Shown in pieces: positions 27,062 through 35,783 of a stretch of DNA of 64,000 bases. The stretch is from JAWXBR01 sp034440235 (GTDB lineage Bacteria; Bacteroidota; Ignavibacteria; Kapaibacteriales; Kapaibacteriaceae): assembly GCA_034440235.1 (NCBI GenBank), contig JAWXBR010000025.1, positions 62,001 to 126,000 of the forward strand. Direction: 5' to 3'. Every line of letters starts with the position of its first letter. Positions within the stretch are counted from its first letter, which is position 1. The notes under the pieces were generated by a model, which worked only from the letters and a program-made list of their open reading frames with translations, was not told where the DNA came from and did no database searches. A program made the translations under genes and the position numbers.

Positions 27062-30000
27062 TCACCTGCGAATCATGCATGTAGTCGACGCGAGTCTACC
27101 GCCGGCTTCTACAATACATACGTAGGTGCCATCACTTAGAGCTTGAACGTCTACAGCAAGCGCCTGAGTGGCCGACCCGTGCCATTGGGTTCTGTATACC
27201 TCAGCACCCGTTAGATCGAGGAACCGAATAATTCCGCCGTCAATAGGCGTTGCAAACACTAGCGTAAGTACAGAATGGGCGGGAAGGGGCGCGGCCAATA
27301 GGCCGCTAGAGGCGATACGCATGATGTCGGTGCCAACCGGGACGTTGCATCGAGACACGCCTTCGTAGGCAAGTGAAACTCCCTCGGAACGTACCTCTAA
27401 GCCGCTGCGATTACAGCCAAATTCGAATTCGATCGTGTCGATTCTGTCTGTCGTATCGGTTGTTAAAGGCGAGAAACATACCTCTATTGTCTTGCTTTCG
27501 CCTGACGCTAGAAACATTGGGAATTGATGTTGTGGAGCCGAGAAGAGTACGTTTCCGCGAATCATAATCGAGGGAATAGATACTCCAAAGGAACCGTAGT
27601 TGCGTAATTCAATTGGTTCACATCCGAGAAGACCGACCTGATACGATTGCATGGTTTTCACTCTAAATGCACCTTTTGCACCAGCAATCTCGAGTGTGAA
27701 GCCAGGAATGGTGTCTACCGACGTAGAAACATTGCCTGCAGAATCGATTGCTTCATACCCGTAAATGGCATCTTCAAAGGGATCGATAACCGTAACTGTC
27801 CATTGAGCTGTGTGTGCGACAATTGGTACAGGTACGTCGGCTGGTGGCGTAATGAGGCAATTAACAACAACCGAGTCTATGATGCGTGCCGACTCGAGTC
27901 CGAAGTCAACTTCGAGTATGTCGCTTATTATCAGCGTTACTGTTGTCGAACACGGATCGATGCTGCTTTGCACTGTCGGTACTTGTTTATCGAGCTGTGC
28001 GTCGAGGGCAACTGCTAACACCGGACGTTCAAAGCACGAGTCTGCAATAACAAGTGTGTCGTAGGTAATTCCCTCGACATCAAACGATCTGCAATACCGA
28101 ACCCATCTTAATTCACCCGGTGCCAACAGAATTGGCAACACCGGTGCATCGACTTGCGCGCCACTAGTGAAGTATAGTTTTGTGACTTGATGCGGATACT
28201 TGCCATAGTTTTCGATCTGAACAGAATCGCAACGGCTCTTACCAACAGGCAAAATCATGCCACGGTTGCCTGGTAAGGGGTCTGCGCCTCGTGTTGCAAC
28301 GCCAACGGTAAAACCAGGCACATCAATGGTTCTGCGAAAAGTCTGTCCAACGACATCAGTTGCATCGACAGCAATACTGCCATCATCAAATGAATTGACA
28401 AGTGATGCCTGAAACCGCACAACAGCTTGCGGTGGCAGGAATGCTCCAAGCACAAGGGCGACATTCTGCTCTGACCCAGGAACAACTGTGATGGTGTTAA
28501 CCCGCGAATCACCCAGAAGAGAGTCGGCAACCGTGCCTATTACTGTTCCACACCGTGCGTCACCAAGGATGATTGGCGGATAGGTGTCGAGCGGACGAAA
28601 TGCCATTCCACCGATGTAGCCATACGAATTCGCAACACCATAACCATAAACATATATACCAAATGTGGTGTCGCCCTTAACGTGGTGTACACCGTCAGAC
28701 ATCACAATCTGCGTCCATGAGTACGGTGTCTGTGCAAGCTGCTGAAACCTACCTGGAGACACTGGCAATCCATCTAACGTGAGACCTCCAATGCCTGATG
28801 TCGGAATCACAATGTTCAAATATTGTTCGCCATAGATCGGCGAGGGAGTGTTGATACTACCGTTGTACTCGTACGACTGAACATTGATGAATCGGTACTC
28901 ACTCATGAATTGCTCTGCTGGCGGAACAAGCATCATGAGCGGATCGCCTACGCGCTGATTAGATCCACCACTTGGAGTGCCGGAGGTTTTTTTGAATTGC
29001 GCTGTGAGTGCCGGACGCGATGTTGTAATAGCTGCTGCTTGTGTTAAAGCAGATTCGAAAATCTGTCCGACATTCATCAACACCTGAAATACACCGTCTA
29101 CAAGTACAGCCGTGGAATCGAACGCAGCCACTACTCGATACAAATCGGTGCCGACATCCTGTTCGTTACTCGATCGCGCAAAGGGCGTAACAAATGCACT
29201 CTTGCCCCACGTGCCGACCGGACTCATCTGCTCGATTAGGTAGTCGCGCGAATTAAGCTGACCAACAAATGCAACAGGCAGGGTTGTACGCTGATGGCCG
29301 CCGAATACACCCACTGGTTTACTAGCACGAACCTTCGAGCCTGTGAGGTCAGCGCCTTGAGGTCCGCTTAGGCTTGCTTGCACAAGAAAGCTCTCTCCGC
29401 GCTGAAGCGTCGCAATAATGGGCACTCCCGCAGCGCTGAACGTTGTAGCCACAGTTGGCGTTATCTCAATACGCGTTGCGTCTTCAGTAGCCACGATTGC
29501 AAACTGCGAAGGTGTTGAGTTGTTGTTATTGGGAGAAGGTGTCTGAATGTCCGAGGAATACGCCATTACAACATAGTCGCCAGTAAGTGCATCGGTTGGC
29601 AATACTAGCAGTGCATCACTTGTTGTGGGCGCCTGATTCATAGCATACAGTGTTACGTCGGAAGCACTCTGAATATGTATGGACTGAGGGACTGGTCTTT
29701 CTGCTTGAGAGCTTCCAACATCAACAACGCCACCACGATTCGATCCGACAAGTTCGACACCATCGAAATACATGCTGTATTCGAAGAGTATTGACGGGTC
29801 GGTTATTGTAAACGAAACAGTCCTCGACAAACCATCGATCGTTGTAATTGTTATTGTGCCTGTGGTTGGCACCTCTGCACCAACATAGAGATACAACTTG
29901 TGCTCGAGCTGCTGTACAGAGTCGTTAGAAAGTGTCCCTTCTCCGTTATGAAAGTTCGGAGGAAAGGTCAGCCAAAAGTCGCGCCCTTTACTATCGGGAT

Positions 30001-30067
30001 AGAGTTGTGCACTAGCACAGACGACGAAGCTGAGTATGCACAAACACAGTTGTATCACCACCTTCAT
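27062..30067 (-). CDS. IgGFc-binding-like surface protein with type IX sorting domain
   Basis: A 1001-residue secreted protein with signal MKVVIQLCLCILSFVVCASAQ. Directly after it, DSKGRDFWLTFPPNFHNGEG opens a domain of about 480 residues that resembles the IgGFc-binding N-terminal region of animal mucus proteins and bacterial relatives; late landmarks are QFMSEYRFINV and FGIYVYGYGVANSYGY. The rest consists of Ig-like anchor modules. The end (LLAAPLPAHSVLTLVF, LSDGTYVCIV, final RR) fits a divergent type A sorting domain. A paralogous N-domain is found in the gene at 46208-48658. It follows the metallophosphatase gene by nine bases. The ligand is unknown. Confidence 0.8.
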   Translation of the reverse strand: MKVVIQLCLCILSFVVCASAQLYPDSKGRDFWLTFPPNFHNGEGTLSNDSVQQLEHKLYLYVGAEVPTTGTITITTIDGLSRTVSFTITDPSILFEYSMYFDGVELVGSNRGGVVDVGSSQAERPVPQSIHIQSASDVTLYAMNQAPTTSDALLVLPTDALTGDYVVMAYSSDIQTPSPNNNNSTPSQFAIVATEDATRIEITPTVATTFSAAGVPIIATLQRGESFLVQASLSGPQGADLTGSKVRASKPVGVFGGHQRTTLPVAFVGQLNSRDYLIEQMSPVGTWGKSAFVTPFARSSNEQDVGTDLYRVVAAFDSTAVLVDGVFQVLMNVGQIFESALTQAAAITTSRPALTAQFKKTSGTPSGGSNQRVGDPLMMLVPPAEQFMSEYRFINVQSYEYNGSINTPSPIYGEQYLNIVIPTSGIGGLTLDGLPVSPGRFQQLAQTPYSWTQIVMSDGVHHVKGDTTFGIYVYGYGVANSYGYIGGMAFRPLDTYPPIILGDARCGTVIGTVADSLLGDSRVNTITVVPGSEQNVALVLGAFLPPQAVVRFQASLVNSFDDGSIAVDATDVVGQTFRRTIDVPGFTVGVATRGADPLPGNRGMILPVGKSRCDSVQIENYGKYPHQVTKLYFTSGAQVDAPVLPILLAPGELRWVRYCRSFDVEGITYDTLVIADSCFERPVLAVALDAQLDKQVPTVQSSIDPCSTTVTLIISDILEVDFGLESARIIDSVVVNCLITPPADVPVPIVAHTAQWTVTVIDPFEDAIYGYEAIDSAGNVSTSVDTIPGFTLEIAGAKGAFRVKTMQSYQVGLLGCEPIELRNYGSFGVSIPSIMIRGNVLFSAPQHQFPMFLASGESKTIEVCFSPLTTDTTDRIDTIEFEFGCNRSGLEVRSEGVSLAYEGVSRCNVPVGTDIMRIASSGLLAAPLPAHSVLTLVFATPIDGGIIRFLDLTGAEVYRTQWHGSATQALAVDVQALSDGTYVCIVEAGGRLASTTCMIRR

Positions 30068-30076
30068 TGCGACTCC

Positions 30077-31033
30077 TTACCCAATAATGCTAATTGTTTC
30101 GGCATACGTCTCGTTACCCGATGCATCAAACACTTGCATGTCCATGCGATTCGAAGAACAAAGCACTGCAGCAAATCCACCATTCGTGTCTGCAAAGTGC
30201 GTGTGTTCGCCGTACGCTGTGTTACGTGCGCCACCGCCACCACCCGAAACAATGCTATAAAAGAGATCTGTTGGATGTTTTATGACCTGCATGTCGTGAT
30301 CGTGTCCACACACATATGCCTGTACTCCAAACGTATCGAGCAATGGTTTGACATTGTTTACCATGTATGCCTGATCACCATAATGTCCGTACGACCTTAG
30401 CGGATGATGTCCGACAACAATCTTCCACGTCGACTGGCATTCACTCAACGACTTCTCTAACCAAGCAATCTGGTCTTTCCATCCATCGGCACGTGTAAGA
30501 AGCGCTTGTGTGTCAAGACCAAAAACGGACAGTACCGTTTCGTTTCGACCCTTGAAATCGTTGCTCCATGTTCGTCCGGGCATGTGCCACCGACTGTTTT
30601 GCATACCATACGCCACCTGAGCATCTGGATCGGACCTATAATCATGATTGCCGAGCACGGCCCACCAAGGCACTTGAATGTTACTACCAGTGTAAATGCG
30701 TTCGAATTTCGAAGTCCATTGCTTGTCCGTCGCCGACTTCACACCATCCGGGTAAATATTATCGCCCGTGCTCAACACAAAATCTGGTGGCAAAGGCGCT
30801 CGCCCAGCGGCGAAGTCCATTCCTTCTGCTACTTTTTTCTGCAGCGACCCACCTGTCCCCCAATCGCCTATGGCAAAAAACCAGAGTGTTGGAGCGGATG
30901 TCCATGGTGCTGGACGCACCCTGTTAGGCCGAAGATGGGCCTGTCGGACGACGCACGGACCCCCTCCTGCAGGTGCGAAACGCGAGAGCAGAGGCAAGGC
31001 AGCGAGGGTGGCTAGAAAATGACGACGCTTCAT
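30077..31033 (-). CDS. Purple-acid-phosphatase-like metallophosphoesterase with Tat-type signal
   Basis: A 318-residue exported hydrolase. The start MKRRHFLATLAALPLLSRFA has a twin-arginine-like RRHFLA motif. Metal-binding blocks are FAIGDWGTGG, STGDNIYPDGV, VLGNHDYRSD, VVGHHPLRSYG and CGHDHDMQVI, the full set of the calcineurin-like superfamily in the order of tartrate-resistant (type 5) acid phosphatases. It should hydrolyse phosphate esters outside the cytoplasm. The ATG chosen is nine codons inside the longest frame. It is divergent from a methyltransferase gene and leads into the surface-protein gene. The substrate is not known. Confidence 0.88.
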   Translation of the reverse strand: MKRRHFLATLAALPLLSRFAPAGGGPCVVRQAHLRPNRVRPAPWTSAPTLWFFAIGDWGTGGSLQKKVAEGMDFAAGRAPLPPDFVLSTGDNIYPDGVKSATDKQWTSKFERIYTGSNIQVPWWAVLGNHDYRSDPDAQVAYGMQNSRWHMPGRTWSNDFKGRNETVLSVFGLDTQALLTRADGWKDQIAWLEKSLSECQSTWKIVVGHHPLRSYGHYGDQAYMVNNVKPLLDTFGVQAYVCGHDHDMQVIKHPTDLFYSIVSGGGGGARNTAYGEHTHFADTNGGFAAVLCSSNRMDMQVFDASGNETYAETISIIG

Positions 31034-31061
31034 ACAATCAACAACATACGATATTCGCATC

Positions 31062-31673
31062 GTGCGAAAACTGACACATGACGAACTCGTTGCTCAACGG
31101 CTAACAACAGAGCAATCCATTCACGAGCCAAGGTTCCCCATTACCTTGGTTCTCGAAGACATTCGAAGCCTGTACAACGTGGGCTCGATTTTTCGAAGTG
31201 CCGATGCATTTCGAGTCGCACAGCTTGTGCTTACCGGCTACACACCATATCCGCCACGCAAGGAGATAAGCAAAACGGCCCTTGGCGCTGATGCCACCGT
31301 ACCCTGGGTGTATGTTCCCCGCACGTCTGACGCCATCGCTCAACTCAAGCAAGACGGAGTGCGCGTATTTGCACTCGAACTCGCCGAATCTTCAATACCT
31401 CTGTCTACGCTCTCAAGAATATTGCATTACGCTTCCCTACCGAACACCGCCCTACCGAACACCGCTCACCAGACACACACCGCTCACCAGACACACATCG
31501 CTCTCGTGCTCGGCAATGAACTGACTGGTGTAAGTACGCTTGTTATGGGGCTCTGTGAAGGGGCTGTCGAGATTCCGATGTTTGGCACAAAACACTCACT
31601 AAACGTTGCTGTTGCAGCTGGAATTGTTTTGCACGCTCTAATTGCACCACTCTCTGAACGAATTGAATCGTAG
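31062..31673 (+). CDS. SpoU/TrmH-family RNA 2'-O-methyltransferase with repeat insert
   Basis: A 203-residue SPOUT enzyme that would methylate ribose 2'-OH in tRNA or rRNA. The N-terminal half has VLEDIRSLYNVGSIFRSADAF (motif 1, with the catalytic Arg/Asn region) and KTALGADATVPW. The C-terminal knot has ALVLGNELTGVS (motif 2) and VEIPMFGTKHSLNVAVAAGI (motif 3). Just before motif 2 lies an insert of tandem 5- and 6-residue repeats. The start is GTG (MRKLTHDELV). The target site cannot be told from the sequence. It is divergent from the phosphatase gene. Confidence 0.9.
   Translation: MRKLTHDELVAQRLTTEQSIHEPRFPITLVLEDIRSLYNVGSIFRSADAFRVAQLVLTGYTPYPPRKEISKTALGADATVPWVYVPRTSDAIAQLKQDGVRVFALELAESSIPLSTLSRILHYASLPNTALPNTAHQTHTAHQTHIALVLGNELTGVSTLVMGLCEGAVEIPMFGTKHSLNVAVAAGIVLHALIAPLSERIES
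31436..31501 (+). repeat. Two adjacent in-frame tandem duplications inside the SpoU methyltransferase
   Basis: Two exact 15-base copies (cctaccgaacaccgc) are followed by two 18-base copies differing at one base (tcaccagacacacaccgc). They encode LPNTA twice and HQTHTA/HQTHIA. The reading frame is kept and motif 2 follows at once. Both units are multiples of three, as expected if only in-frame changes survive. Confidence 0.9.
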
Positions 31674-31733
31674 TCAAAACAAACAGCACCACCATCCGAA
31701 CGATCGAAACCAACTCCGTACTTTCGTACCATT

Positions 31734-32477
31734 ATGACCGTAGCAATTTCAGATAGCCCCCTTCTTTCGCCCCTTACCATGCATGCAGAAGATGTATGTG
31801 CACGCTTGGGCTGGAAACTTCTTCGTGTTACAGAAGCGAAGGCTGCCGACATGTTGCTGAAGAATTTCGCCGACCTTGCGTTGGTGTCGCCGTTGGGCTA
31901 CGGACTCGGCGTAGGGCGCGTCGATTACAGACTAGTGCCGGGTGCGTGTGTGATGCTTAATAACTACACAAACGTTGCAGGCATAAACTTCAGAGAGAGC
32001 CTCGAGATAATTGAAACCTGCGAGAGCGCAACACCCGAAGATTTTCTTTCGATAATGGGGAGCATTGTTCTCGCCGAAAAATTCGATCTTGATGTTGTTC
32101 TTACGAAAAGCGGAACGTCGAGTACGGGCTCAGACAGTTCTGTAGACTACGTAAGAGACGGTCAGGTAGCTGCGCTTGACGTAAGCGAAGAATGGTGGGA
32201 TCTTACCGAACTTCCGTTGCCGGTTGCTGTATGGGCATGCAGAATTGAAGCAGACATCGATAAAATTCCCGAGGCTGTAGAAGCAATGTGTTCGCAAGGT
32301 CTTGTACCTCACATGATCGACGAGGCTGTTACGCTTGGCGAATTGCCACGTCAGGGCAGCATCATCTATAAGTGGGATGCCGACACAGAAAAGGCGCTCA
32401 TGTCAACTCTTGAAATGTTGTTCTATCATCAGTATGTACCCGAATTACCAGCGATCAAACTTTTGGGTCGCGATTAA
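31734..32477 (+). CDS. MqnA/MqnD-like protein (periplasmic-binding-fold), tentative
   Basis: A 247-residue cytoplasmic protein without a signal peptide. The layout resembles MqnA/MqnD enzymes of the futalosine route to menaquinone, which have a type II binding-protein fold: a short ligand-loop near the N-terminus (SDSPLLSPLT), LLKNFADLALVSPLGYG around residue 45, and WWDLTELPLPVAVWACR near residue 165, like the 'TGLPFVFAVW' block of MqnA. Other hallmark residues are weak. It may be a diverged enzyme or a relative of another function. No other menaquinone gene is near. It lies 60 bases after the methyltransferase gene and 12 bases before transaldolase. Confidence 0.5.
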   Translation: MTVAISDSPLLSPLTMHAEDVCARLGWKLLRVTEAKAADMLLKNFADLALVSPLGYGLGVGRVDYRLVPGACVMLNNYTNVAGINFRESLEIIETCESATPEDFLSIMGSIVLAEKFDLDVVLTKSGTSSTGSDSSVDYVRDGQVAALDVSEEWWDLTELPLPVAVWACRIEADIDKIPEAVEAMCSQGLVPHMIDEAVTLGELPRQGSIIYKWDADTEKALMSTLEMLFYHQYVPELPAIKLLGRD

Positions 32478-32489
32478 GAAAGCTCAACC

Positions 32490-33158
32490 ATGCAACTCTA
32501 TGTAGACAGTGCTAACCTTAGTGACATTAAGCACGCAGCCTCTCTTGGCTTCATTAGTGGCGTTACAACGAACCCATCGTTGCTAGCGAAAGAAGACCCA
32601 ACAACCGACATACGCAAACTGCTTCTCGAGATACATGCAAGTGTTGGTGGACACACAAGTGTCGAGGTTGTAAGTACCGACACCGATGGCATGCTGCGCG
32701 AAGCCGATGAAATCCTTTCGTGGTTTCCGGAAGCTACCATCAAGATTCCGTTTCTTCCTGAAGGCATGGCTGCAGTGCGAGCGTTGGCAAACCGCAACAT
32801 CCCTACAAACGTCACGCTGCTTTTCACTGCAACACAGGCACTAATCGCTGCCAATGCTGGTGCGACATACGTAAGCGTATTTATCGGTCGATTAGACGAT
32901 GTGGGCACCGATGGCGTGATGGCTGTACGCGATACGTGTGAGATATGGGACGTGCACGGCCTTGAAGCGCAAATCATTGCTGCGTCGATTCGACACCCTA
33001 TCCACTTGCTCGAATGCGCACGCGCCGGGGCGCACATTGCAACCACTCCGTACAAGGTGTTGATGCAGTCGATGAAGCATCCTCTAACGGACGCAGGTCT
33101 TGACACGTTTCTCAAGGATCATGCAAAAATGAAAGCTGCGAATGCCAGCCAACGTTGA
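32490..33158 (+). CDS. tal: Small-type transaldolase
   Basis: It transfers dihydroxyacetone units in the pentose phosphate pathway. The 222-residue protein belongs to the short transaldolase/fructose-6-phosphate aldolase group, with MQLYVDSANLSDIK and GVTTNPSLLAKE at the N-terminus and the Schiff-base Lys at position 85 (ATIKIPFL). Residue 59 is Glu, as in small transaldolases; the Escherichia coli aldolase FsaA has Gln there. This points to transaldolase activity. TNVTLLFTATQALIAANAGA and VFIGRLDDVG are further family blocks. It overlaps the TetR regulator by 17 bases. Confidence 0.93.
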   Translation: MQLYVDSANLSDIKHAASLGFISGVTTNPSLLAKEDPTTDIRKLLLEIHASVGGHTSVEVVSTDTDGMLREADEILSWFPEATIKIPFLPEGMAAVRALANRNIPTNVTLLFTATQALIAANAGATYVSVFIGRLDDVGTDGVMAVRDTCEIWDVHGLEAQIIAASIRHPIHLLECARAGAHIATTPYKVLMQSMKHPLTDAGLDTFLKDHAKMKAANASQR

Positions 33159-33798
33159 CAAGTCGACCAAGCGTGCTGAGATTCTACTTCATGCTGCCGA
33201 TGCGTTTTCGCGCTCTGGGTTTCACAACACGAAAATGCAGGACATCGCCACCCTAGCAGACATCGGCAAGGGCACCATCTACGAGTACTTTCGCACCAAG
33301 GAAGAGTTGTTCCTTGCCATCTATGATGCATGGATGACGTCGTACGAATCGATCGTACAAGAACGGGTTAACAATGCTACAGATGCAATTGGAAAAGTAG
33401 ATGCCATTCGCGACTCTGCCGTAGAATTCTATATGTCGCGTGCAGAACAAGCACCGTTGCTTCTCGAGTTCTGGGCACACGCACTTCGAAGTAAGAGTGC
33501 GCTATTCAGCGAAAGAGTACACAAAAACCGCGCTTTTCTTCGCCAGCTTGGTGTGCAGATTACAGATGAGCTCGTTAAAGCAGGCTGGTTTACAAAGGTT
33601 CACGCCGAGTCGTTTACGATGCTCGAGGCGGGCATCTCAGACGGGATATTCTTTGCCTGGATAATGGAGGACAGAGGCTTCCCTCTCGACAAAGCGTTCA
33701 CATTTCGTCAGAGTGTAATTGGTCTCGGACTGCTTGCAGGTGATGCTAGGGGGCTGATGAAGGAGCGACTCGAAGGCAAGCTGAAAAAGGGCTTCTAG
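33142..33798 (+). CDS. TetR/AcrR-family transcriptional regulator
   Basis: A 218-residue regulator. The N-terminal helix-turn-helix is typical: RAEILLHAADAFSRSGFHNT, then MQDIATLADIGKGTIYEYF and RTKEELFLAIYDAW. The remaining residues are all helical and would bind a ligand and form the dimer. It starts inside the end of the transaldolase gene, so the two are translated together. Its own target is unknown; TetR proteins often control adjacent genes, here perhaps transaldolase or the converging acyltransferase. A 21-base tandem repeat covers the stop codon. Confidence 0.9.
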   Translation: MPANVDKSTKRAEILLHAADAFSRSGFHNTKMQDIATLADIGKGTIYEYFRTKEELFLAIYDAWMTSYESIVQERVNNATDAIGKVDAIRDSAVEFYMSRAEQAPLLLEFWAHALRSKSALFSERVHKNRAFLRQLGVQITDELVKAGWFTKVHAESFTMLEAGISDGIFFAWIMEDRGFPLDKAFTFRQSVIGLGLLAGDARGLMKERLEGKLKKGF

Positions 33799-33838
33799 GG
33801 TTATCGTAACGAGCTCTAGGCTAATCGTAACGAGTTCT
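33794..33838 (+). repeat. 21-base tandem repeat over the stop codon of the TetR gene
   Basis: Two units of 21 bases, starting tctagggttatcgtaacgag and tctaggctaatcgtaacgag, match at 18 of 21 positions, with a third unit just begun (tcta). The first unit contains the TAG stop. The repeat continues into the gap before the converging acyltransferase. There is no inverted symmetry, so it is not a terminator. Confidence 0.85.
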
Positions 33839-33856
33839 AAACAGTAGACACGACGC

Positions 33857-35107
33857 CTAAACAAGCAATAAATACGCGGCGACCAAGAGAGCACCAGCAC
33901 TGAATAGATGTCGTGCAGGCATCGACCATTTACGTTTTATACCGAAGTCTATAGCCCAAGTGATAAACAGCGTGGATGCCATGATGGCGAACATCATAAG
34001 CAATCCCTCGGCAAGGCCGTACTGACGAAAATGCGTACGTCCGATTCCGTCAAACCATGGCGTGCCGAACAGAATAACCAAGTGGATGACGTAGATAAAT
34101 AACGAGCGCGTACTGAACATCGAATACCATGTGCGAAAACGCCACGTCTTGTTGAGAGCCCATGCCGATGCGCTGAACATCATGAGCACAAAACCGATAC
34201 GCAACAACACGAGAGAAACACTTCCGGAATGCGATATTTCCGAAAATGCAAGACCCATTTTCCAGGCGACGAGGTGTGCAAACAACGCAAGGCCTGCAAG
34301 GATGCCACCAACACGCCAACCATACTTCTGTAATTGAATCATACGTTGATCGGCTGGCACCGCATGTAAGTATGCACCAACCGCGACACCAAAGAACAGA
34401 TACGATGCGAATGGAAAGAATGGAAACAACGATCCTGTACTTGCATTCAGGTAAGGCACAATCCACGCGGGAAGTACAGACGAATTGATGTACGAGCTGT
34501 GCATAATGGGCGTTATCGCAAGAATCGAAAGTCCCGTCACCAGCGCTCTGAAGCCCATTGAAGCAACGTTACGCGTCGAACTCATTACAGCGGCGAATAA
34601 CAATATCGTAGCACCAGTTAACTGAAGGATGTTAACAGCTAGTGCAGTTTGCCAATTTGACGATGGAACGTACGGCAGATCCCAGACGCGATTCGCTGGG
34701 AAAACCATTAAATAACCAATTCCGATAAGTGTCAGACCCCACCGAATTCTTTTTGCTAGTGCGTCCGGACGAATACGTCCAGTAGAGTCGCGCTTGTTTG
34801 CGAATACATGCACTGCACCCGACACCATCAAGAACACGGGCGCGGTAATTCCGCGGATCATGTGCCAGATATTCCAGGGGAATGCATTTACATCGATTAC
34901 GGTTGGAGTAACGAGGGCATCGAGAATATGACCCTGCATCATTAGAATCATCGCTACAAATCGGGCTAGATCGAGAGCATACAACCTTGAGCCAGACTCC
35001 GCAGATGTTTGTCTATAGGTCGATACATCTGTGTGCGTACGACCCGTTACCAACTTCCTGAGAGGTTGTATTAAGGAGCCACGGAATAGTATGCTTTTGT
35101 TGGACAT
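33857..35107 (-). CDS. Multi-pass membrane acyltransferase-like protein (heparan-glucosaminide N-acetyltransferase-like)
   Basis: A 416-residue integral membrane protein with about ten helices. After a basic N-terminus of about 60 residues, ALDLARFVAMILMMQGHILD contains the conserved Asp and His seen in DUF1624 and related acyl-transfer families. FPWNIWHMIRGITAPVFLMVSGA follows and matches that group. These proteins move acyl groups from the cytoplasm to sugars outside. I use an ATG 12 codons inside the longest frame, which starts with TTG. It follows a small barrel gene and may be the end of the long minus-strand transcript. The substrate is unknown. Confidence 0.75.
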   Translation of the reverse strand: MSNKSILFRGSLIQPLRKLVTGRTHTDVSTYRQTSAESGSRLYALDLARFVAMILMMQGHILDALVTPTVIDVNAFPWNIWHMIRGITAPVFLMVSGAVHVFANKRDSTGRIRPDALAKRIRWGLTLIGIGYLMVFPANRVWDLPYVPSSNWQTALAVNILQLTGATILLFAAVMSSTRNVASMGFRALVTGLSILAITPIMHSSYINSSVLPAWIVPYLNASTGSLFPFFPFASYLFFGVAVGAYLHAVPADQRMIQLQKYGWRVGGILAGLALFAHLVAWKMGLAFSEISHSGSVSLVLLRIGFVLMMFSASAWALNKTWRFRTWYSMFSTRSLFIYVIHLVILFGTPWFDGIGRTHFRQYGLAEGLLMMFAIMASTLFITWAIDFGIKRKWSMPARHLFSAGALLVAAYLLLV

Positions 35108-35171
35108 TGCACGCAAATTCTGCGACAATTTCCAACTCGTCAAGTTAATTGTTGTTCATCGGGAATTCATA

Positions 35172-35783
35172 CTAATACGTAAGCATGTCGACCTTGAACC
35201 TTACGCCCACCATGGCGCAGGTGACGCCCATATTGCTTAGTACGTGCAGTCCGATCTCGGGTCCTAGAGTAATTGCGTCGTGCAGTCTGAAATCGTACGC
35301 AAGCCAGCTCGACACGCCATATTCATAGTCGGAGCTTGAAAATCGTTCAGCGTTATTAACTGTCGTGTGGGACGTTAAGAAGTAGACCCCTAACCCAAGT
35401 CCGAACTGAAAATTCCCAGGCTGCATAGCAAACACAACCTGTGCAGGAATACCGGTTAGGTCGAGTGTTATATCCTGACGTACCCCATTCTCGTCAGGGG
35501 CAGTTACCTTCTCTCTCGAAAACGTTACGAACCCCGAGTATACACCCACACTTAATAGGTGGTCTGGATGCCACATCAGGCGTCCGAAAAAGGTAGTCCC
35601 AGGAAACACATTCGAATTACTTAGCTGCGTTGGTTTGTCTGGGTATCGTGTGGCTTGTATCAACCCACCTATCGTTGCCTCGACTCGGTATGCGTGCCGT
35701 AGTGAACTATCAGATCGCATAATTGTAGTCGTGTCTGGGCTCGCACTTACGATTAGTAGTGCAGCCAATATTGATTCTATCAT
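35172..35783 (-). CDS. Small outer-membrane beta-barrel-like protein
   Basis: A 203-residue protein with a short signal (MIESILAALLIVSAS). The body shows alternating strands typical of small porin-like barrels: FFGRLMWHPDHLLSVGVYSG, AQVVFAMQPGNFQFGLGLGV and GVSSWLAYDFRLHDAITLGP. I cannot name a family. The ATG overlaps the stop of the glycerophosphodiesterase gene (ATGA), so the two are made together, which suggests a linked role in uptake or anchoring at the outer membrane. Confidence 0.68.
   Translation of the reverse strand: MIESILAALLIVSASPDTTTIMRSDSSLRHAYRVEATIGGLIQATRYPDKPTQLSNSNVFPGTTFFGRLMWHPDHLLSVGVYSGFVTFSREKVTAPDENGVRQDITLDLTGIPAQVVFAMQPGNFQFGLGLGVYFLTSHTTVNNAERFSSSDYEYGVSSWLAYDFRLHDAITLGPEIGLHVLSNMGVTCAMVGVRFKVDMLTY

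Noticed and set aside
31436..31501. A CRISPR-like repeat array
   Set aside because: The units are short, adjacent and without spacers, lie in an open frame, and no cas gene is in the window.
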